A stretch of DNA of 64,000 nucleotides from Moorella humiferrea. Its GTDB lineage: Bacteria; Bacillota; DSM-521; Neomoorellales; Neomoorellaceae. The position numbers and the translations under genes were made by a program. The notes under the pieces were generated by a model, which was not told the DNA's origin, did no database searches, and was given only the letters and a program-made list of their open reading frames with translations. This document shows, piece after piece, positions 8,888-17,684 of this stretch. Each line of letters opens with the position of its first letter. The first letter of the stretch is position 1. The stretch is from positions 780,001 to 844,000 of the forward strand of contig NZ_CP136419.1 in NCBI RefSeq assembly GCF_039233145.1, read 5' to 3'.

Positions 8888-10258
8888 ATGACCGTCCAGG
8901 CCGTAAAAAAGATAGACGTGAAGCAGATTAAGGCGCGGGATCGGGACCGTTCAAAGGGTGATGGCGGCGACTTCGCCCTTTACCTGGCAGGACTGGTGCA
9001 GCAGAACCGTTCTACCCGTCCCGCTGAAAAAAGCGGTCCGGAAGGCGGCGCGGCCCGGGGTGTTGCGGATGGAACGGCGGAAGGAATGGGTGTGGGTAAA
9101 AGTACCGGGAAGGACGGTTCCACGACCGTAGCCGTTGACGGCCGTTATAGGAGTGCTGTCACCGGGATGAAGGCGGTGCCTCTGGTGCCCCTGGATGTAT
9201 TTTTACAGGGTGAGAACGGTGAAGAAACCGGAGCCGGGGTAAAGGCCGGCGTCAGTGGAGAACTCGTTGACCTTGCTGCCGGGGGTAGCGGGATAAAGGC
9301 GGGCGGTAAAGGGATGGCCTCTGCAATTATCCTGAAACGGGCGGCTGGAGGCTACGGGACGGAGACGGGGCTTAAGGCCGAAGCCCCTAGAGATGTCCTT
9401 AAACGCGAGGCTGAGGGCGCCGGGAAGAAGGTGGAGCTTAAGGCCGCAGGACGGCAGGGTTGGCCGGCGGCAATTGGGAACGACCCCCGGGGAAAACCTC
9501 AGGCCAGCAGTATGGCATTGATGGTAACGGCCCTTCACAAAGGCGAGGAAAAGGCGCCTGTTGCCGGCGGGGACGCGGCGGCAGCCGACGTCGATGTTAA
9601 AGGATATCCGGCGGCGGCTTCGCCCGATGGATTGAGCCGGGTAGTGTCGCCCTGGGAGAACAAGTTAAATGAAGCCGTATCGCCCCCTACCTTTCCCGAA
9701 CAGGGTTTTAAAGGCGACCATGGCGATGCAGGTAAAGGCAAGGATCCAGGTGGTACGGGGCTACATATACCCATTTCTGCATCCACCGGTTTAAAACCCG
9801 AAGCTTTACCCGCCGGCCAGGAAGTCAGTCTTCCTCTATTAAGGAATCTGCCGGAAATAACCGGTGCGGTGCTGGAGGTGGCGCGGGTGGCCCGGGCGAC
9901 GGGGCGGCAGGAGCTGGAGATACGCCTGCAGCCGGAAAACCTGGGGCACATGAAACTGACGGCCTCCATAATGGACGGCCGCTTGGTCGTCCACTTCCTG
10001 GTGGAAAACAGGGAAGCCGCCAGGATTTTACAGGCGGCGGTGCCGGATATGCGCCAGACCTTAGCCCAGCAGGGTTTCCACCTGGACCAAGTGTATGTGC
10101 AGGTTGGCGGCGAAGGAAGCGGCGGGTCCCAGGCCTGGGAGCAGGGAGCGCGGGAATGGGGTCCGAGGAGACCGCTGGGGCGTACTCCAGTACCGCCCGG
10201 GGGCGGCGAAGCGGGCATATCCGTGGGCTCATGGCACCGCTTCGATTACCTGGCTTAA
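8888..10258 (+). CDS. fliK: Flagellar hook-length control protein FliK
   Basis: 456 residues. The first 300 are low-complexity (Gly, Lys, Ala, Asp), as expected for the ruler part. The conserved FliK C-terminal domain is at about residues 335-410: 'LEIRLQPENLGHMKLTASIMDGRLVVHFLVEN' style, ending in 'GFHLDQVYVQVG'. FliK measures the hook and switches export specificity through FlhB. The Shine-Dalgarno CAGGAGGAGG precedes ATG 8888. Identification rests on the C-terminal domain and on order before flgD. Confidence 0.9.
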   Translation: MTVQAVKKIDVKQIKARDRDRSKGDGGDFALYLAGLVQQNRSTRPAEKSGPEGGAARGVADGTAEGMGVGKSTGKDGSTTVAVDGRYRSAVTGMKAVPLVPLDVFLQGENGEETGAGVKAGVSGELVDLAAGGSGIKAGGKGMASAIILKRAAGGYGTETGLKAEAPRDVLKREAEGAGKKVELKAAGRQGWPAAIGNDPRGKPQASSMALMVTALHKGEEKAPVAGGDAAAADVDVKGYPAAASPDGLSRVVSPWENKLNEAVSPPTFPEQGFKGDHGDAGKGKDPGGTGLHIPISASTGLKPEALPAGQEVSLPLLRNLPEITGAVLEVARVARATGRQELEIRLQPENLGHMKLTASIMDGRLVVHFLVENREAARILQAAVPDMRQTLAQQGFHLDQVYVQVGGEGSGGSQAWEQGAREWGPRRPLGRTPVPPGGGEAGISVGSWHRFDYLA

Positions 10259-10280
10259 ACCTTAGAAGGGGGAAAGGAAA

Positions 10281-10685
10281 GTGAACGTGGGCGGCGTGAC
10301 GGCTGTCGGAAATACTGCGGCGGCCGGCGTGACAAACACCGGCGGGCTGGGTAAGGATGATTTTCTTAAACTTCTGGCTGCCCAGCTGCGCAACCAAGAT
10401 CCTTTGAATCCCATGAGCAATACCGAATTCATCGCCCAGATGGCCCAGTTTAGCGTCCTGGAACAGATGTACAATCTCAACGAAAATTTTAGTCTCCTGC
10501 GGCAGGAACTGCAGGAAAGCATGATGCTCCAGGCGGTAAGCCTGATGGGCAAAGAAGTAACGGCCGTTTTAGATGATGAGGTCTTGACGGGAACGGTCGG
10601 TAAAGTTACCGCGACGACGGACGGGATTTTCCTGGAAGTAGGAGGGCGTCAAGTGCCCCTGGCGGCGGTTACGGAAATAAGCTGA
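10281..10685 (+). CDS. flgD: Flagellar hook assembly scaffold FlgD (short form)
   Basis: 134 residues from GTG 10281. The FlgD N-terminal domain is plain: 'GKDDFLKLLAAQLRNQDPLNPMSNTEFIAQMAQFSVLEQM'. The large Tudor/Fn-like C-terminal domain of enteric FlgD (about 230 residues) is absent, as in Bacillus-type short forms; a small 'GKEVTAVLDDEVLTGTVGKV' barrel remains. It acts as the temporary cap for hook growth. Next comes flgE. Confidence 0.93.
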   Translation: MNVGGVTAVGNTAAAGVTNTGGLGKDDFLKLLAAQLRNQDPLNPMSNTEFIAQMAQFSVLEQMYNLNENFSLLRQELQESMMLQAVSLMGKEVTAVLDDEVLTGTVGKVTATTDGIFLEVGGRQVPLAAVTEIS

Positions 10686-10721
10686 TTAATAAATTGGGTT
10701 TCATGAAAGGGGGAGTTTATC

Positions 10722-11567
10722 ATGATGCGTTCCCTTTATTCCGGCGTATCGGGCCTCCGTACCCACCAGCTGAGGATGGATGTCATCGGCGACAACATTG
10801 CCAACGTCAATACGGTGGGCTTTAAAAGGAGCGCCGTCACCTTTAAAGACGTGTTCTACCAGACCTTACGGGGCGGTTCGGCAGGAGACAGTGCTAACGG
10901 TATAGGCGGGACCAACCCCCAGCAGATCGGCCTGGGCGTCACTTTAGGAAGCATTGACGTCATCCATACCCAGGGCGCCGCCGCATCCACCGGCAACGGC
11001 ACGGATTTGATGATCCAGGGAGATGGGTTCTTTATTGTTGCCGATGCAAGCGGTAATGCTTATCTGACTAGGTCCGGGGCATTTCATTTCGATGATGAGG
11101 GTTATTTAGTAAATGCAGATGGATTTAAAGTAGCTAAAGACGCCACCTTTGATACTGATAAGATTACGGTTAATGACTATATAAAAATTGATAAAGATGC
11201 TCAAAGCTACAGCATAGATAAAGAAGGTAAAGTTAGCTTTATAGCAAAAGATGGAACTAATAACGATGGAACCAATAATCAAATTAAGCTGGCCAAAGTT
11301 ATTAACCCAGCGGGGTTAGAAAAAGTGGGCAGCAGTCTTTACAAATATACTGTGGCTGCTGGCGAGGCAACAGTAGGAGGTGCTGGGACTAAAGATACAT
11401 CTTTGGCCAATACCACCATCATCCCCTCGGCCCTGGAGATGTCCAACGTCGACCTGGCCCAGGAGTTTACCGACATGATCATCACCGAGCGGGGATTTCA
11501 GGCCAACGCCCGGACCATCACCACCTCCGACCAGATGCTCCAGGAACTTGTCAATCTGAAGCGTTAA
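10722..11567 (+). CDS. flgE: Flagellar hook protein FlgE
   Basis: 281 residues. The N-terminus 'MDVIGDNIANVNTVGFKRSAVTFKD' and C-terminus 'SNVDLAQEFTDMIITERGFQANARTITTSDQMLQELVNLKR' are the conserved D0 halves of the hook protein. The gene is shorter than many FlgE (about 400). The middle, roughly 11050-11405, is strikingly AT-rich, with AAA, GAT, TTA and ATA codons unlike the GC-rich ends, and encodes the Lys/Asp/Asn-rich surface domain. That suggests replacement of the exposed domain by recombination. The start could be either of two tandem ATGs (10722, 10725). Confidence 0.92.
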   Translation: MMRSLYSGVSGLRTHQLRMDVIGDNIANVNTVGFKRSAVTFKDVFYQTLRGGSAGDSANGIGGTNPQQIGLGVTLGSIDVIHTQGAAASTGNGTDLMIQGDGFFIVADASGNAYLTRSGAFHFDDEGYLVNADGFKVAKDATFDTDKITVNDYIKIDKDAQSYSIDKEGKVSFIAKDGTNNDGTNNQIKLAKVINPAGLEKVGSSLYKYTVAAGEATVGGAGTKDTSLANTTIIPSALEMSNVDLAQEFTDMIITERGFQANARTITTSDQMLQELVNLKR

Positions 11568-11605
11568 AAATAGGTGGAGCTTTATTTAAAGGAGGGCGGC
11601 AGGGG

Positions 11606-11815
11606 ATGATCAAGGTTACTACCCTGGATAAGCGGGAACTGGTCCTCAACGCCGAGCTCATCGAGCGGATAGAGAGCGTGCCCGAAACGGTCATCACCCT
11701 AACCAATGGCAAAAAGGTTTTGGTCACCCAAACGGTAGATGAAATAATAGACCGGGTCGTCGCCTACCGGCAAAGAACACTCCGGCCGGAGCCGGCCCGG
11801 GATGAGGTGGAATAG
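11606..11815 (+). CDS. flbD: FlbD/SwrD family flagellar protein
   Basis: 69 residues, ATG after AAGGAGGGCGGCAGGGG. The family pattern 'MIKVT.L...ELVLNAELIERIES.PETVITLTNGKKVLV' covers nearly the whole protein. In Bacillus the homologue SwrD raises motor torque. Here it sits directly before motA, which agrees with a role in motor function. Cytoplasmic, no membrane helix. Confidence 0.88.
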   Translation: MIKVTTLDKRELVLNAELIERIESVPETVITLTNGKKVLVTQTVDEIIDRVVAYRQRTLRPEPARDEVE

Positions 11816-11818
11816 AGG

Positions 11819-12634
11819 TTGCGGCGCATCGATTATATGACCGTGGCGGGTATCGTGGCGGGCATCGGCCTCATGGCGGGGTCTTTGATCATGGGAGGCA
11901 ACCCCAAACTGTTCTGGAACGTGCCTTCCCTGATGGTGACGGTGGGCGGGTCCTTTGCCGCCGTCCTGATTAATTTCAGCTTCCAGGATGTAAAAAACGT
12001 CTTTGGTACGGTGAAACAGGCCTTTACCACCGACCTTATGGACCCCGAAGAGTTGATCGAGCTTTTCGGCGAGCTGGCCCGCAAGGCCCGGCGGGAAGGA
12101 CTCCTGGCCCTGGAAGACGACGCCGATCGCCTGGACGATCCCTTTTTTAAGAAAGGCATTCAAATGATGGTCGACGCCATAGAACCGGAGACCATCAGGC
12201 AGATCCTGGAGACGGACATGGCCTACATGGCCCGCCGCCACGAGATCGGTCAGTCCATCTTTAAAACGTGGGGGAATCTTGCCCCGTCCTTCGGCTTGAT
12301 CGGGACATTAATCGGCCTGGTGCAGATGTTGGCCAAGCTGGACAAACCGGAGGCTTTAGGCCCCAGCATGGCCCTGGCCCTCATCACTACCTTTTACGGC
12401 GCCATTATGGCCTACATGATCTTCATTCCCCTAGCCGGAAAGCTGGGCTTGAGGAGCGAGCAGGAAATGATGCTCCACCAGATGATGCTGGAAGGGATTA
12501 TAGCCATCCAGTCGGGGGTCAACCCGCGCATTTTGGAAGAGCGCCTGCGTTCGTTCCTGCCGGCAAAACCCAAGGGGCGGCAGGCCGAGGGCGAGGACGT
12601 AGTGATGGGTGAAGCGGCCGATAGGCAGTTTTAG
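11819..12634 (+). CDS. motA: Flagellar motor stator protein MotA
   Basis: 271 residues, TTG start four bases after flbD. There are four membrane helices (about residues 5-25, 33-52, 148-170, 180-203). The cytoplasmic loop between helices 2 and 3 carries the conserved charged stretch for FliG contact, and 'LAPSFGLIGTLIGLVQML' with the family's Pro residues begins helix 3. With MotB it forms the ion-driven stator. Whether it uses H+ or Na+ cannot be told from sequence alone. Confidence 0.95.
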   Translation: MRRIDYMTVAGIVAGIGLMAGSLIMGGNPKLFWNVPSLMVTVGGSFAAVLINFSFQDVKNVFGTVKQAFTTDLMDPEELIELFGELARKARREGLLALEDDADRLDDPFFKKGIQMMVDAIEPETIRQILETDMAYMARRHEIGQSIFKTWGNLAPSFGLIGTLIGLVQMLAKLDKPEALGPSMALALITTFYGAIMAYMIFIPLAGKLGLRSEQEMMLHQMMLEGIIAIQSGVNPRILEERLRSFLPAKPKGRQAEGEDVVMGEAADRQF

Positions 12635-12657
12635 CATTGACGAAAGAAGGACGCATC

Positions 12658-13392
12658 ATGGCCCTAAAGGAGCGCAAAAAGGTTGAAGAAGGCGCGCCGA
12701 CGTGGATGATCACCTTTTCCGATCTGATGACCCAGTTGGTGGTATTCTTCGTCCTCCTTTTTTCCTTTTCCGTTTTAAATCAGCAGAAATTCCAGCGGTT
12801 CATCGCTTCCTACCAGGGCATGGGGATTCTCGACGGCGGCGTGTCGCCCATTGTGGAAACCGAGGCCGCCCCCTTGGATTACCCGGAGGTGGAAACCCCG
12901 GAGGAGGCCGCCGCTCTGGCGCGGGCCAGGGAAATGATGGAGACCTACCAGACGGTTAAAAATTTCCTTACGGAGAGCGGCTTAAACTCCATGGTGGAAG
13001 TGCGCTATGAAGAACAGGGTATCGCCCTGGACATCAAAGAGCGCATTCTCTTCGATTCCGGCAAGGCGGATTTGAAACCCGAAGCCAGGCGGCTTTTGGA
13101 TAAGCTGGCGGAGCTTTTGAGCCGCATTCCCAATGAAGTGCGCGTCGAAGGCTATACCGACAACCGGCCTATCCATACCATGGAATTTCCCAGCAACTGG
13201 GAATTATCTACGGCCCGAGCCGCCCGGGTGGTGCGCTACTTTATTGAGGAACACCGTCTTAAACCTGAGCGTTTTGTGGCCATAGGCTATGGAGAATATC
13301 GCCCCCTGTATCCCAACGACACCCCGGAACATATGGCGGAAAACCGGCGGGTGGTACTCATGATAGGTGTGGGCGGCAGAAACGGAAACTAA
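12658..13392 (+). CDS. motB: Flagellar motor stator protein MotB
   Basis: 244 residues from ATG 12658 behind GAAGGA; an upstream in-frame TTG (12637) is less likely. The single membrane helix 'WMITFSDLMTQLVVFFVLLFSFS' holds the ion-binding Asp22. The C-terminal OmpA/MotB peptidoglycan-binding domain has 'FDSGKADLKPEARRLLDKLA', 'VEGYTDNRP' and 'NWELSTARAARVV'. It anchors the stator to the wall. Confidence 0.95.
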   Translation: MALKERKKVEEGAPTWMITFSDLMTQLVVFFVLLFSFSVLNQQKFQRFIASYQGMGILDGGVSPIVETEAAPLDYPEVETPEEAAALARAREMMETYQTVKNFLTESGLNSMVEVRYEEQGIALDIKERILFDSGKADLKPEARRLLDKLAELLSRIPNEVRVEGYTDNRPIHTMEFPSNWELSTARAARVVRYFIEEHRLKPERFVAIGYGEYRPLYPNDTPEHMAENRRVVLMIGVGGRNGN

Positions 13393-13408
13393 AGGAAGAG
13401 GTGGAGAA

Positions 13409-13867
13409 ATGCCTCCCAGGGAAGAAACGGAAACAAAGGGAAAAAAAGGGCGGTCCTTGCTGACCGTCGTCATGTTGTTGCTCATCCTGGCCTTAAGCGG
13501 GGGATACGTTTACTACTTCTTTTTCGGGGGCAACAGGGGGGTAACGGCCGCCCCTGCCAGGCAGGCGCCGGCGGTGATGCAGAAAATGGCCCTGGAGCCG
13601 GTTGTCGTCAACCTGGCCGACCCCGGTCTGCGCCGTTACCTGCGGGCCAAGATCACCCTGGAGTACAGCGATACCCGGCTGACGGAAGAGCTCAATGAAA
13701 AACTCTACCGCATCCGCGACACTTTGATTTCCGTCCTGCGCAGCAAGAAGACCGACGACCTGCAGAATGAAGACGCTTTAAAGCGGGAACTCTTGACGGC
13801 CGTCAACGCCCAGCTTATGGGCGGTCAGGTCCAGGGCCTCTACTTCGAGGAATTTATCGTCCAGTAG
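13409..13867 (+). CDS. fliL: Flagellar basal body-associated protein FliL
   Basis: 152 residues from ATG 13409, after GGAAGAGGTGGAG. A short basic cytoplasmic tail, one membrane helix (about 20-41) and an external domain with 'LEPVVVNLADPGLRRYLRAKITLEYSD' are the FliL pattern. FliL forms a ring around the stator and supports torque. It lies between motB and fliN. Confidence 0.92.
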   Translation: MPPREETETKGKKGRSLLTVVMLLLILALSGGYVYYFFFGGNRGVTAAPARQAPAVMQKMALEPVVVNLADPGLRRYLRAKITLEYSDTRLTEELNEKLYRIRDTLISVLRSKKTDDLQNEDALKRELLTAVNAQLMGGQVQGLYFEEFIVQ

Positions 13868-13878
13868 GAGAATGGATT

Positions 13879-14253
13879 ATGTCCCTGACGAACGAAGAGA
13901 TTGAAAAGCTCCTGGCGGCCATGGCCGCCGGTGAAGACCGGCCGCGCATAGAGAAGGCCCGCTTTGCGCCCCTGAAGCCTGTTCCGGCCGCCGGCGTTAA
14001 GGGGAGTTTTAAACGGATCGCCGACATCCCTTTGCGCCTGGTGGCGGAGCTGGGGCGCAAGCGACTGCTGGTGAAAGAGATCCTGGACCTTAAAGAAGGC
14101 TCGGTCATCACCCTTGACAAACTGGCCGGGGAGGCGGTGGAAATCCGGGTAAACGGCATTAAGCTGGCCACCGGAGAGGTGGTGGTCGTCAATGAGTCTT
14201 TCGGCGTGAGAATCACCGGTCTGGCAGAGGTCAAGAAGGAAGGGCAGGATTAG
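13879..14253 (+). CDS. fliN: Flagellar motor switch protein FliN (short SpoA-domain protein)
   Basis: 124 residues. The C-terminal 75 residues are a SpoA/FliN domain: 'IPLRLVAELGRKRLLVKEILDLKEGSVITLDKLAGEAVEIRVNG' with 'EVVVVNESFGVRI'. It contributes to the C ring and to docking of FliH-FliI. A second FliN domain is encoded at the end of the operon in FliY, so the organism has two SpoA-type switch proteins in one operon. Confidence 0.9.
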   Translation: MSLTNEEIEKLLAAMAAGEDRPRIEKARFAPLKPVPAAGVKGSFKRIADIPLRLVAELGRKRLLVKEILDLKEGSVITLDKLAGEAVEIRVNGIKLATGEVVVVNESFGVRITGLAEVKKEGQD

Positions 14254-14255
14254 GT

Positions 14256-14633
14256 ATGGACCGCGATTTTGTCCTGGCCCTCCTGCGCCTGGCCGTTTTT
14301 CTGCCGTTAGTCCTGGCCCTGGCCTACGTTACGGTCCGCCTGGGCGCAGGGCGGGTCGGGAGCCGGATCGCCGGTCCGGGGAGGCTGGAAGTGGTTGAAA
14401 GGCTTCCCCTGGGCAGCAAAAGCGGCCTGGCGGTGGTCCGGTGCGGTGAGAGATATTTTTTAATCGGCCTGGGGGAAGGCGCACCGGTCTTCTTGACGGA
14501 ACTGCCGGACTACCCGGCGGCCGCGGCGGGGGAAATCCAGGCGTATCCTTTGAGTTATCTTGGGGAAGAGGAAGGGGAAAACGGCGCAATGGGGCCATGG
14601 GAAGCGCAGCGCCGTAAAAAACATGGAAATTAA
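14256..14633 (+). CDS. fliO: Flagellar biosynthesis protein FliO
   Basis: 125 residues, ATG two bases after the fliN stop. One N-terminal membrane helix is followed by a small beta domain 'GRLEVVERLPLGSKSGLAVVRCGERYFLIGL', the FliO pattern. FliO helps assemble the FliP ring of the export gate. Its 3' end overlaps the start of fliP. Confidence 0.88.
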   Translation: MDRDFVLALLRLAVFLPLVLALAYVTVRLGAGRVGSRIAGPGRLEVVERLPLGSKSGLAVVRCGERYFLIGLGEGAPVFLTELPDYPAAAAGEIQAYPLSYLGEEEGENGAMGPWEAQRRKKHGN

Positions 14634-15285
14634 CAACCTGCTTCAGACCGTCAATCCCCAGCAGTTGACGGATGCCGTTAAAATCCTGATCCTTTTAACC
14701 GCCCTGGCCCTTGTACCGGCCGCCCTGTTGCTTATGACTTCTTTTACCCGGATTATCATCGTCCTTTCCTTCGTACGCAGCGCCTTGGCCACCCAGCAGA
14801 CGCCACCCAATCAGGTGCTCATCGGCCTGGCCCTGTTTCTGACCTTTTTCATTATGGCGCCGGTGTATAAAGAGATTAAAGCCCAGGCCGTCGACCCCTA
14901 TCTGGCCGGCCGGATTACCCAGGAAGAGGCTTTGACGGTGGGAGCCAAACCCTTAAGGGAGTTCATGTACCGCCAGACGCGGGAAAAGGATCTGGCCCTG
15001 TTCGTACATATGTCGGGCATACCCCAACCCCGCACCAGGGATGACGTACCTATGCACGTCCTCATTCCGGCCTTCGTCATAAGCGAGCTGAAGACGGCCT
15101 TCCAGATGGGTTTTTTAATCTACATTCCCTTTTTAATCATCGATCTGGTAGTAGCCAGCACTCTGATGGCCATGGGCATGTTTATGGTACCGCCGGTGAT
15201 GATCTCTTTACCCTTTAAGCTCATGCTCTTTGTCCTGGTCGACGGCTGGTACCTGGTGGTGAAATCCCTGCTGGAAAGTTTTTAA
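14623..15285 (+). CDS. fliP: Flagellar export gate protein FliP
   Basis: 220 residues taking ATG 14623 as start (an upstream TTG at 14560 would add an unlikely charged tail inside fliO). Hydrophobic helices and conserved blocks 'LLMTSFTRIIIVLSFVRSALATQQTPPNQVL' and 'VLIPAFVISELKTAFQMGFLIYIPFLIIDLVVASTLMAMGM' are diagnostic. It forms the core pore of the type III export gate with FliQ and FliR. Confidence 0.95.
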   Translation: MEINNLLQTVNPQQLTDAVKILILLTALALVPAALLLMTSFTRIIIVLSFVRSALATQQTPPNQVLIGLALFLTFFIMAPVYKEIKAQAVDPYLAGRITQEEALTVGAKPLREFMYRQTREKDLALFVHMSGIPQPRTRDDVPMHVLIPAFVISELKTAFQMGFLIYIPFLIIDLVVASTLMAMGMFMVPPVMISLPFKLMLFVLVDGWYLVVKSLLESF

Positions 15286-15311
15286 TGAGAGCTAGGACGG
15301 AGGGGTAGATT

Positions 15312-15581
15312 TTGACCCAGGAATTTGTCATTCACCTGGCCCGGGAAGCCCTGACAACGGCCCTCTTGCTGGCTGCTCCGGCCTTGGTTTTAAGCCTCGT
15401 CGTGGGGGTGGGGATAAGCATTCTCCAGGCCACCACCCAGATCCAGGAGCAGACTTTGACCTTTGTGCCCAAGATTGTGGCCGTCATCCTGGGAACCCTG
15501 CTTCTGGGGTCGTGGATGCTGAATACCTTAATCCAGTTCACCGCCGGGATCTTCGGCAACCTCGCCGGTCTGGTGAAATAG
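15312..15581 (+). CDS. fliQ: Flagellar export gate protein FliQ
   Basis: 89 residues, TTG start after ACGGAGGGG. Two membrane helices with the conserved 'LSLVVGVGISILQATTQIQEQTLTFVPKI' block between them. Export gate component; fliR begins one base after its stop. Confidence 0.95.
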   Translation: MTQEFVIHLAREALTTALLLAAPALVLSLVVGVGISILQATTQIQEQTLTFVPKIVAVILGTLLLGSWMLNTLIQFTAGIFGNLAGLVK

Positions 15582-15582
15582 C

Positions 15583-16347
15583 ATGGACTACTTCAAAGGG
15601 GCGGAAGCCTTTTTACTGGTGCTGGTGCGGTCTACCTCCTTTTTCATAACGGCGCCATTTTTGGGCGTTCGCAGCGTACCGGCCCCGTTAAAGGCGGCCC
15701 TAGGGGTGCTGGTGGCCTTCCTCCTTTTTCCGACGCTGCCGGGAGATTATGCGGCGTATAGCGGCGGGGCCTTTGCCCTGGCCGTAGTGAACGAGGCCCT
15801 GGCCGGTCTGGCCCTAGGGTATCTGGCCAGCCTCATTTTCAGCGCCGTCCAGGTGGCCGGCCAGCTTTTAGATCTGAATATGGGCCTGGGGATGGCCAAC
15901 CTCCTGGATCCCCAGACCGCCTACTCCACCACCGTCCTGGGGCAGTTCTTTAACATCCTGGCCCTGCTCCTCTTTTTCCAGATGGACGGCCACCACACCG
16001 TGCTTTTGGCCCTGCAGGAGAGTTTTCGCCTTCTGCCTCTGGGAGGGGTGGGATTTGACGGGAGTATCATTCTGGCGGTGGTGAGGCTTTTTAGCGGCAT
16101 GTTCAGCCTGGCGGTAAGAATCGCTTCTCCCGTTATCGCTGTCCTTTTCATTGCCGATTTGACTTTAAGTCTCATCGCCCGCACCGTGCCCCAGCTGAAC
16201 GTTTTCATCCTGGGTTTTCCTTTAAAAATCGGCCTGGGCCTTCTGATTTTAATCGCCGTTCTGCCCATGCTGGCGACGGTCTGCGCCAACCTCTTCAGCC
16301 AGATGGAACACGACCTGGCCCTGATCCTAAGGAGCTGGCCGCGGTGA
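15583..16347 (+). CDS. fliR: Flagellar export gate protein FliR
   Basis: 254 residues with about six membrane helices and the FliR blocks '[22 protein letters not shown]' and '[28 protein letters not shown]'. It completes the FliPQR pore. The stop overlaps the flhB start (GTGA). Confidence 0.95.
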   Translation: MDYFKGAEAFLLVLVRSTSFFITAPFLGVRSVPAPLKAALGVLVAFLLFPTLPGDYAAYSGGAFALAVVNEALAGLALGYLASLIFSAVQVAGQLLDLNMGLGMANLLDPQTAYSTTVLGQFFNILALLLFFQMDGHHTVLLALQESFRLLPLGGVGFDGSIILAVVRLFSGMFSLAVRIASPVIAVLFIADLTLSLIARTVPQLNVFILGFPLKIGLGLLILIAVLPMLATVCANLFSQMEHDLALILRSWPR

Positions 16348-17423
16348 TAGGCCTAGGGATTAACCTCCAGCTCTTTGCCGAAGAGAAAACCGAGGAAGCA
16401 ACCCCCCACCGGCTCCAGGAAGTGCGCCGCAGGGGGCAGGCGGCCCGGAGCAACGACCTGACCGCCGCCCTGGTGCTCCTGGCCGTAATCCTTTACCTCT
16501 ATTGGCGGCGGCAGGCCTTTTACTTAAAGATGGCCGACCTTATGACTCATACCCTGGGGGAAGGCCTCAAGGAGAACCTGGATGTGGGGGCATTGATGGC
16601 CGTATTCTACCACCAGGCGGTAGAAATCGGCCTCCTCCTGGCTCCCGTCCTCCTGGTGGCGGCGGCGGTGGGCCTATTCGCCAATTTTGCCCAGGTGGGC
16701 TTCCTCTTTTCCCTGGACCCCATAATGCCGCGCCTGGAAAACCTGGACCCGGTTAAAGGGATGCAGCGCCTTTTCTCCCGTCGTGCCCTGATAGAGCTGG
16801 TGAAGAGCCTTTTCAAGGTAACGGCGGTGGGTTTCGTGGCCTGGGCCCTGGTTCGGGGTGAGTTAGACCGCCTGATAACGGTCGTCGATGCCGGGCTCCC
16901 CGCCGCCCTGGAAATGGTGGGGCGGCTCCTATACCGGGTGGGTCTGGGCGTGATGATCGTTTTCATTAGCCTCGCGGCGGTGGACTACCTGTTCCAGCGG
17001 CGCGAGTTCCAGCGCAGCATCCGCATGACCAGACAGGAAGTAAAAGAAGAATTGAAGCAAATGGAGGGCGACCCCCTGGTCCGGTCCCGCCTGCGGGAGA
17101 AGCAGCGGCGGCTGGCCCGGCACCGCATGATGCACGCCGTGCCGGAAGCCACGGTGGTCATCACCAACCCCGTTCACGTGGCCGTGGCCCTGCGCTACCG
17201 GGAAGGAGATAGGGCCCCGCGGGTGGTGGCCAAGGGGGCGGGGAGCATCGCCGAGCGTATTAAAGAAGTCGCCCGCCGCCACAACGTTCCCATCGTGGAA
17301 AACCCTCCGGTGGCCCGGGCATTGTACCGCCAGGTGGAGCTGGGCCAGGAAATACCGGTGGCCCTCTACCAGGCGGTGGCCGAGATCCTTGCCCAGATCT
17401 ACCGCCTGCGGGGAAGGATGTAG
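16344..17423 (+). CDS. flhB: Flagellar export specificity switch protein FlhB
   Basis: 359 residues. N-terminus '[26 protein letters not shown]' then four membrane helices and a cytoplasmic domain with '[28 protein letters not shown]'. The autocleavage site reads N275-P-V-H278 instead of the common NPTH, so the cleaving Asn-Pro bond and His are kept while Thr is Val. FlhB switches export from hook to filament substrates in response to FliK. A 261-base gap holding a structured repeat separates it from flhA. Confidence 0.95.
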   Translation: MIGLGINLQLFAEEKTEEATPHRLQEVRRRGQAARSNDLTAALVLLAVILYLYWRRQAFYLKMADLMTHTLGEGLKENLDVGALMAVFYHQAVEIGLLLAPVLLVAAAVGLFANFAQVGFLFSLDPIMPRLENLDPVKGMQRLFSRRALIELVKSLFKVTAVGFVAWALVRGELDRLITVVDAGLPAALEMVGRLLYRVGLGVMIVFISLAAVDYLFQRREFQRSIRMTRQEVKEELKQMEGDPLVRSRLREKQRRLARHRMMHAVPEATVVITNPVHVAVALRYREGDRAPRVVAKGAGSIAERIKEVARRHNVPIVENPPVARALYRQVELGQEIPVALYQAVAEILAQIYRLRGRM

Positions 17424-17486
17424 CGGCATTTATAATTGGAGAACTGCTTCTGTCGACAAGCTGAACTAACTAAGTGTCTGATTTAT

Positions 17487-17657
17487 GGCTGGCATTTGTT
17501 TGTAGTGAGCGACTTGGTCCGAGGGGCTAAGGATTGGAGCCGGCGGAGCAGGAAGCCTGTTCATTGGCAATCCGCAGGCGATGAGCAGCGGTCCGAACCG
17601 AGGCGTCGTCCTGTCGGCGCGCAGCTTTTGAGCGGCGCAGGGACATATCCCGACATA
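17487..17657 (+). repeat. Structured intergenic element, copy A (leader of flhA)
   Basis: The flhB-flhA gap (17424-17684) holds no gene. It shares with the leader at 39732-39992 a 13-base 5' motif (17487-17499, GGCTGGCATTTGT), an identical 21-base block (17560-17580) and a further 59-base block (17588-17646) differing at only six positions. The first block ends an imperfect hairpin (17540-17548 with 17571-17579), and the second contains the small hairpin CGGT-CCGA-ACCG. The element ends about 40 bases before the flhA start, on the coding strand. It matches no RNA family that I recognise. Confidence 0.7.
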
Positions 17658-17684
17658 CCACTTTTTTGGAGGAAATACAGTTCT

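Noticed and set aside
17436-17684. An 83-residue N-terminal extension of FlhA
   Set aside because: It would translate the structured repeat, has no similarity to FlhA, and a strong ribosome site precedes ATG 17685.
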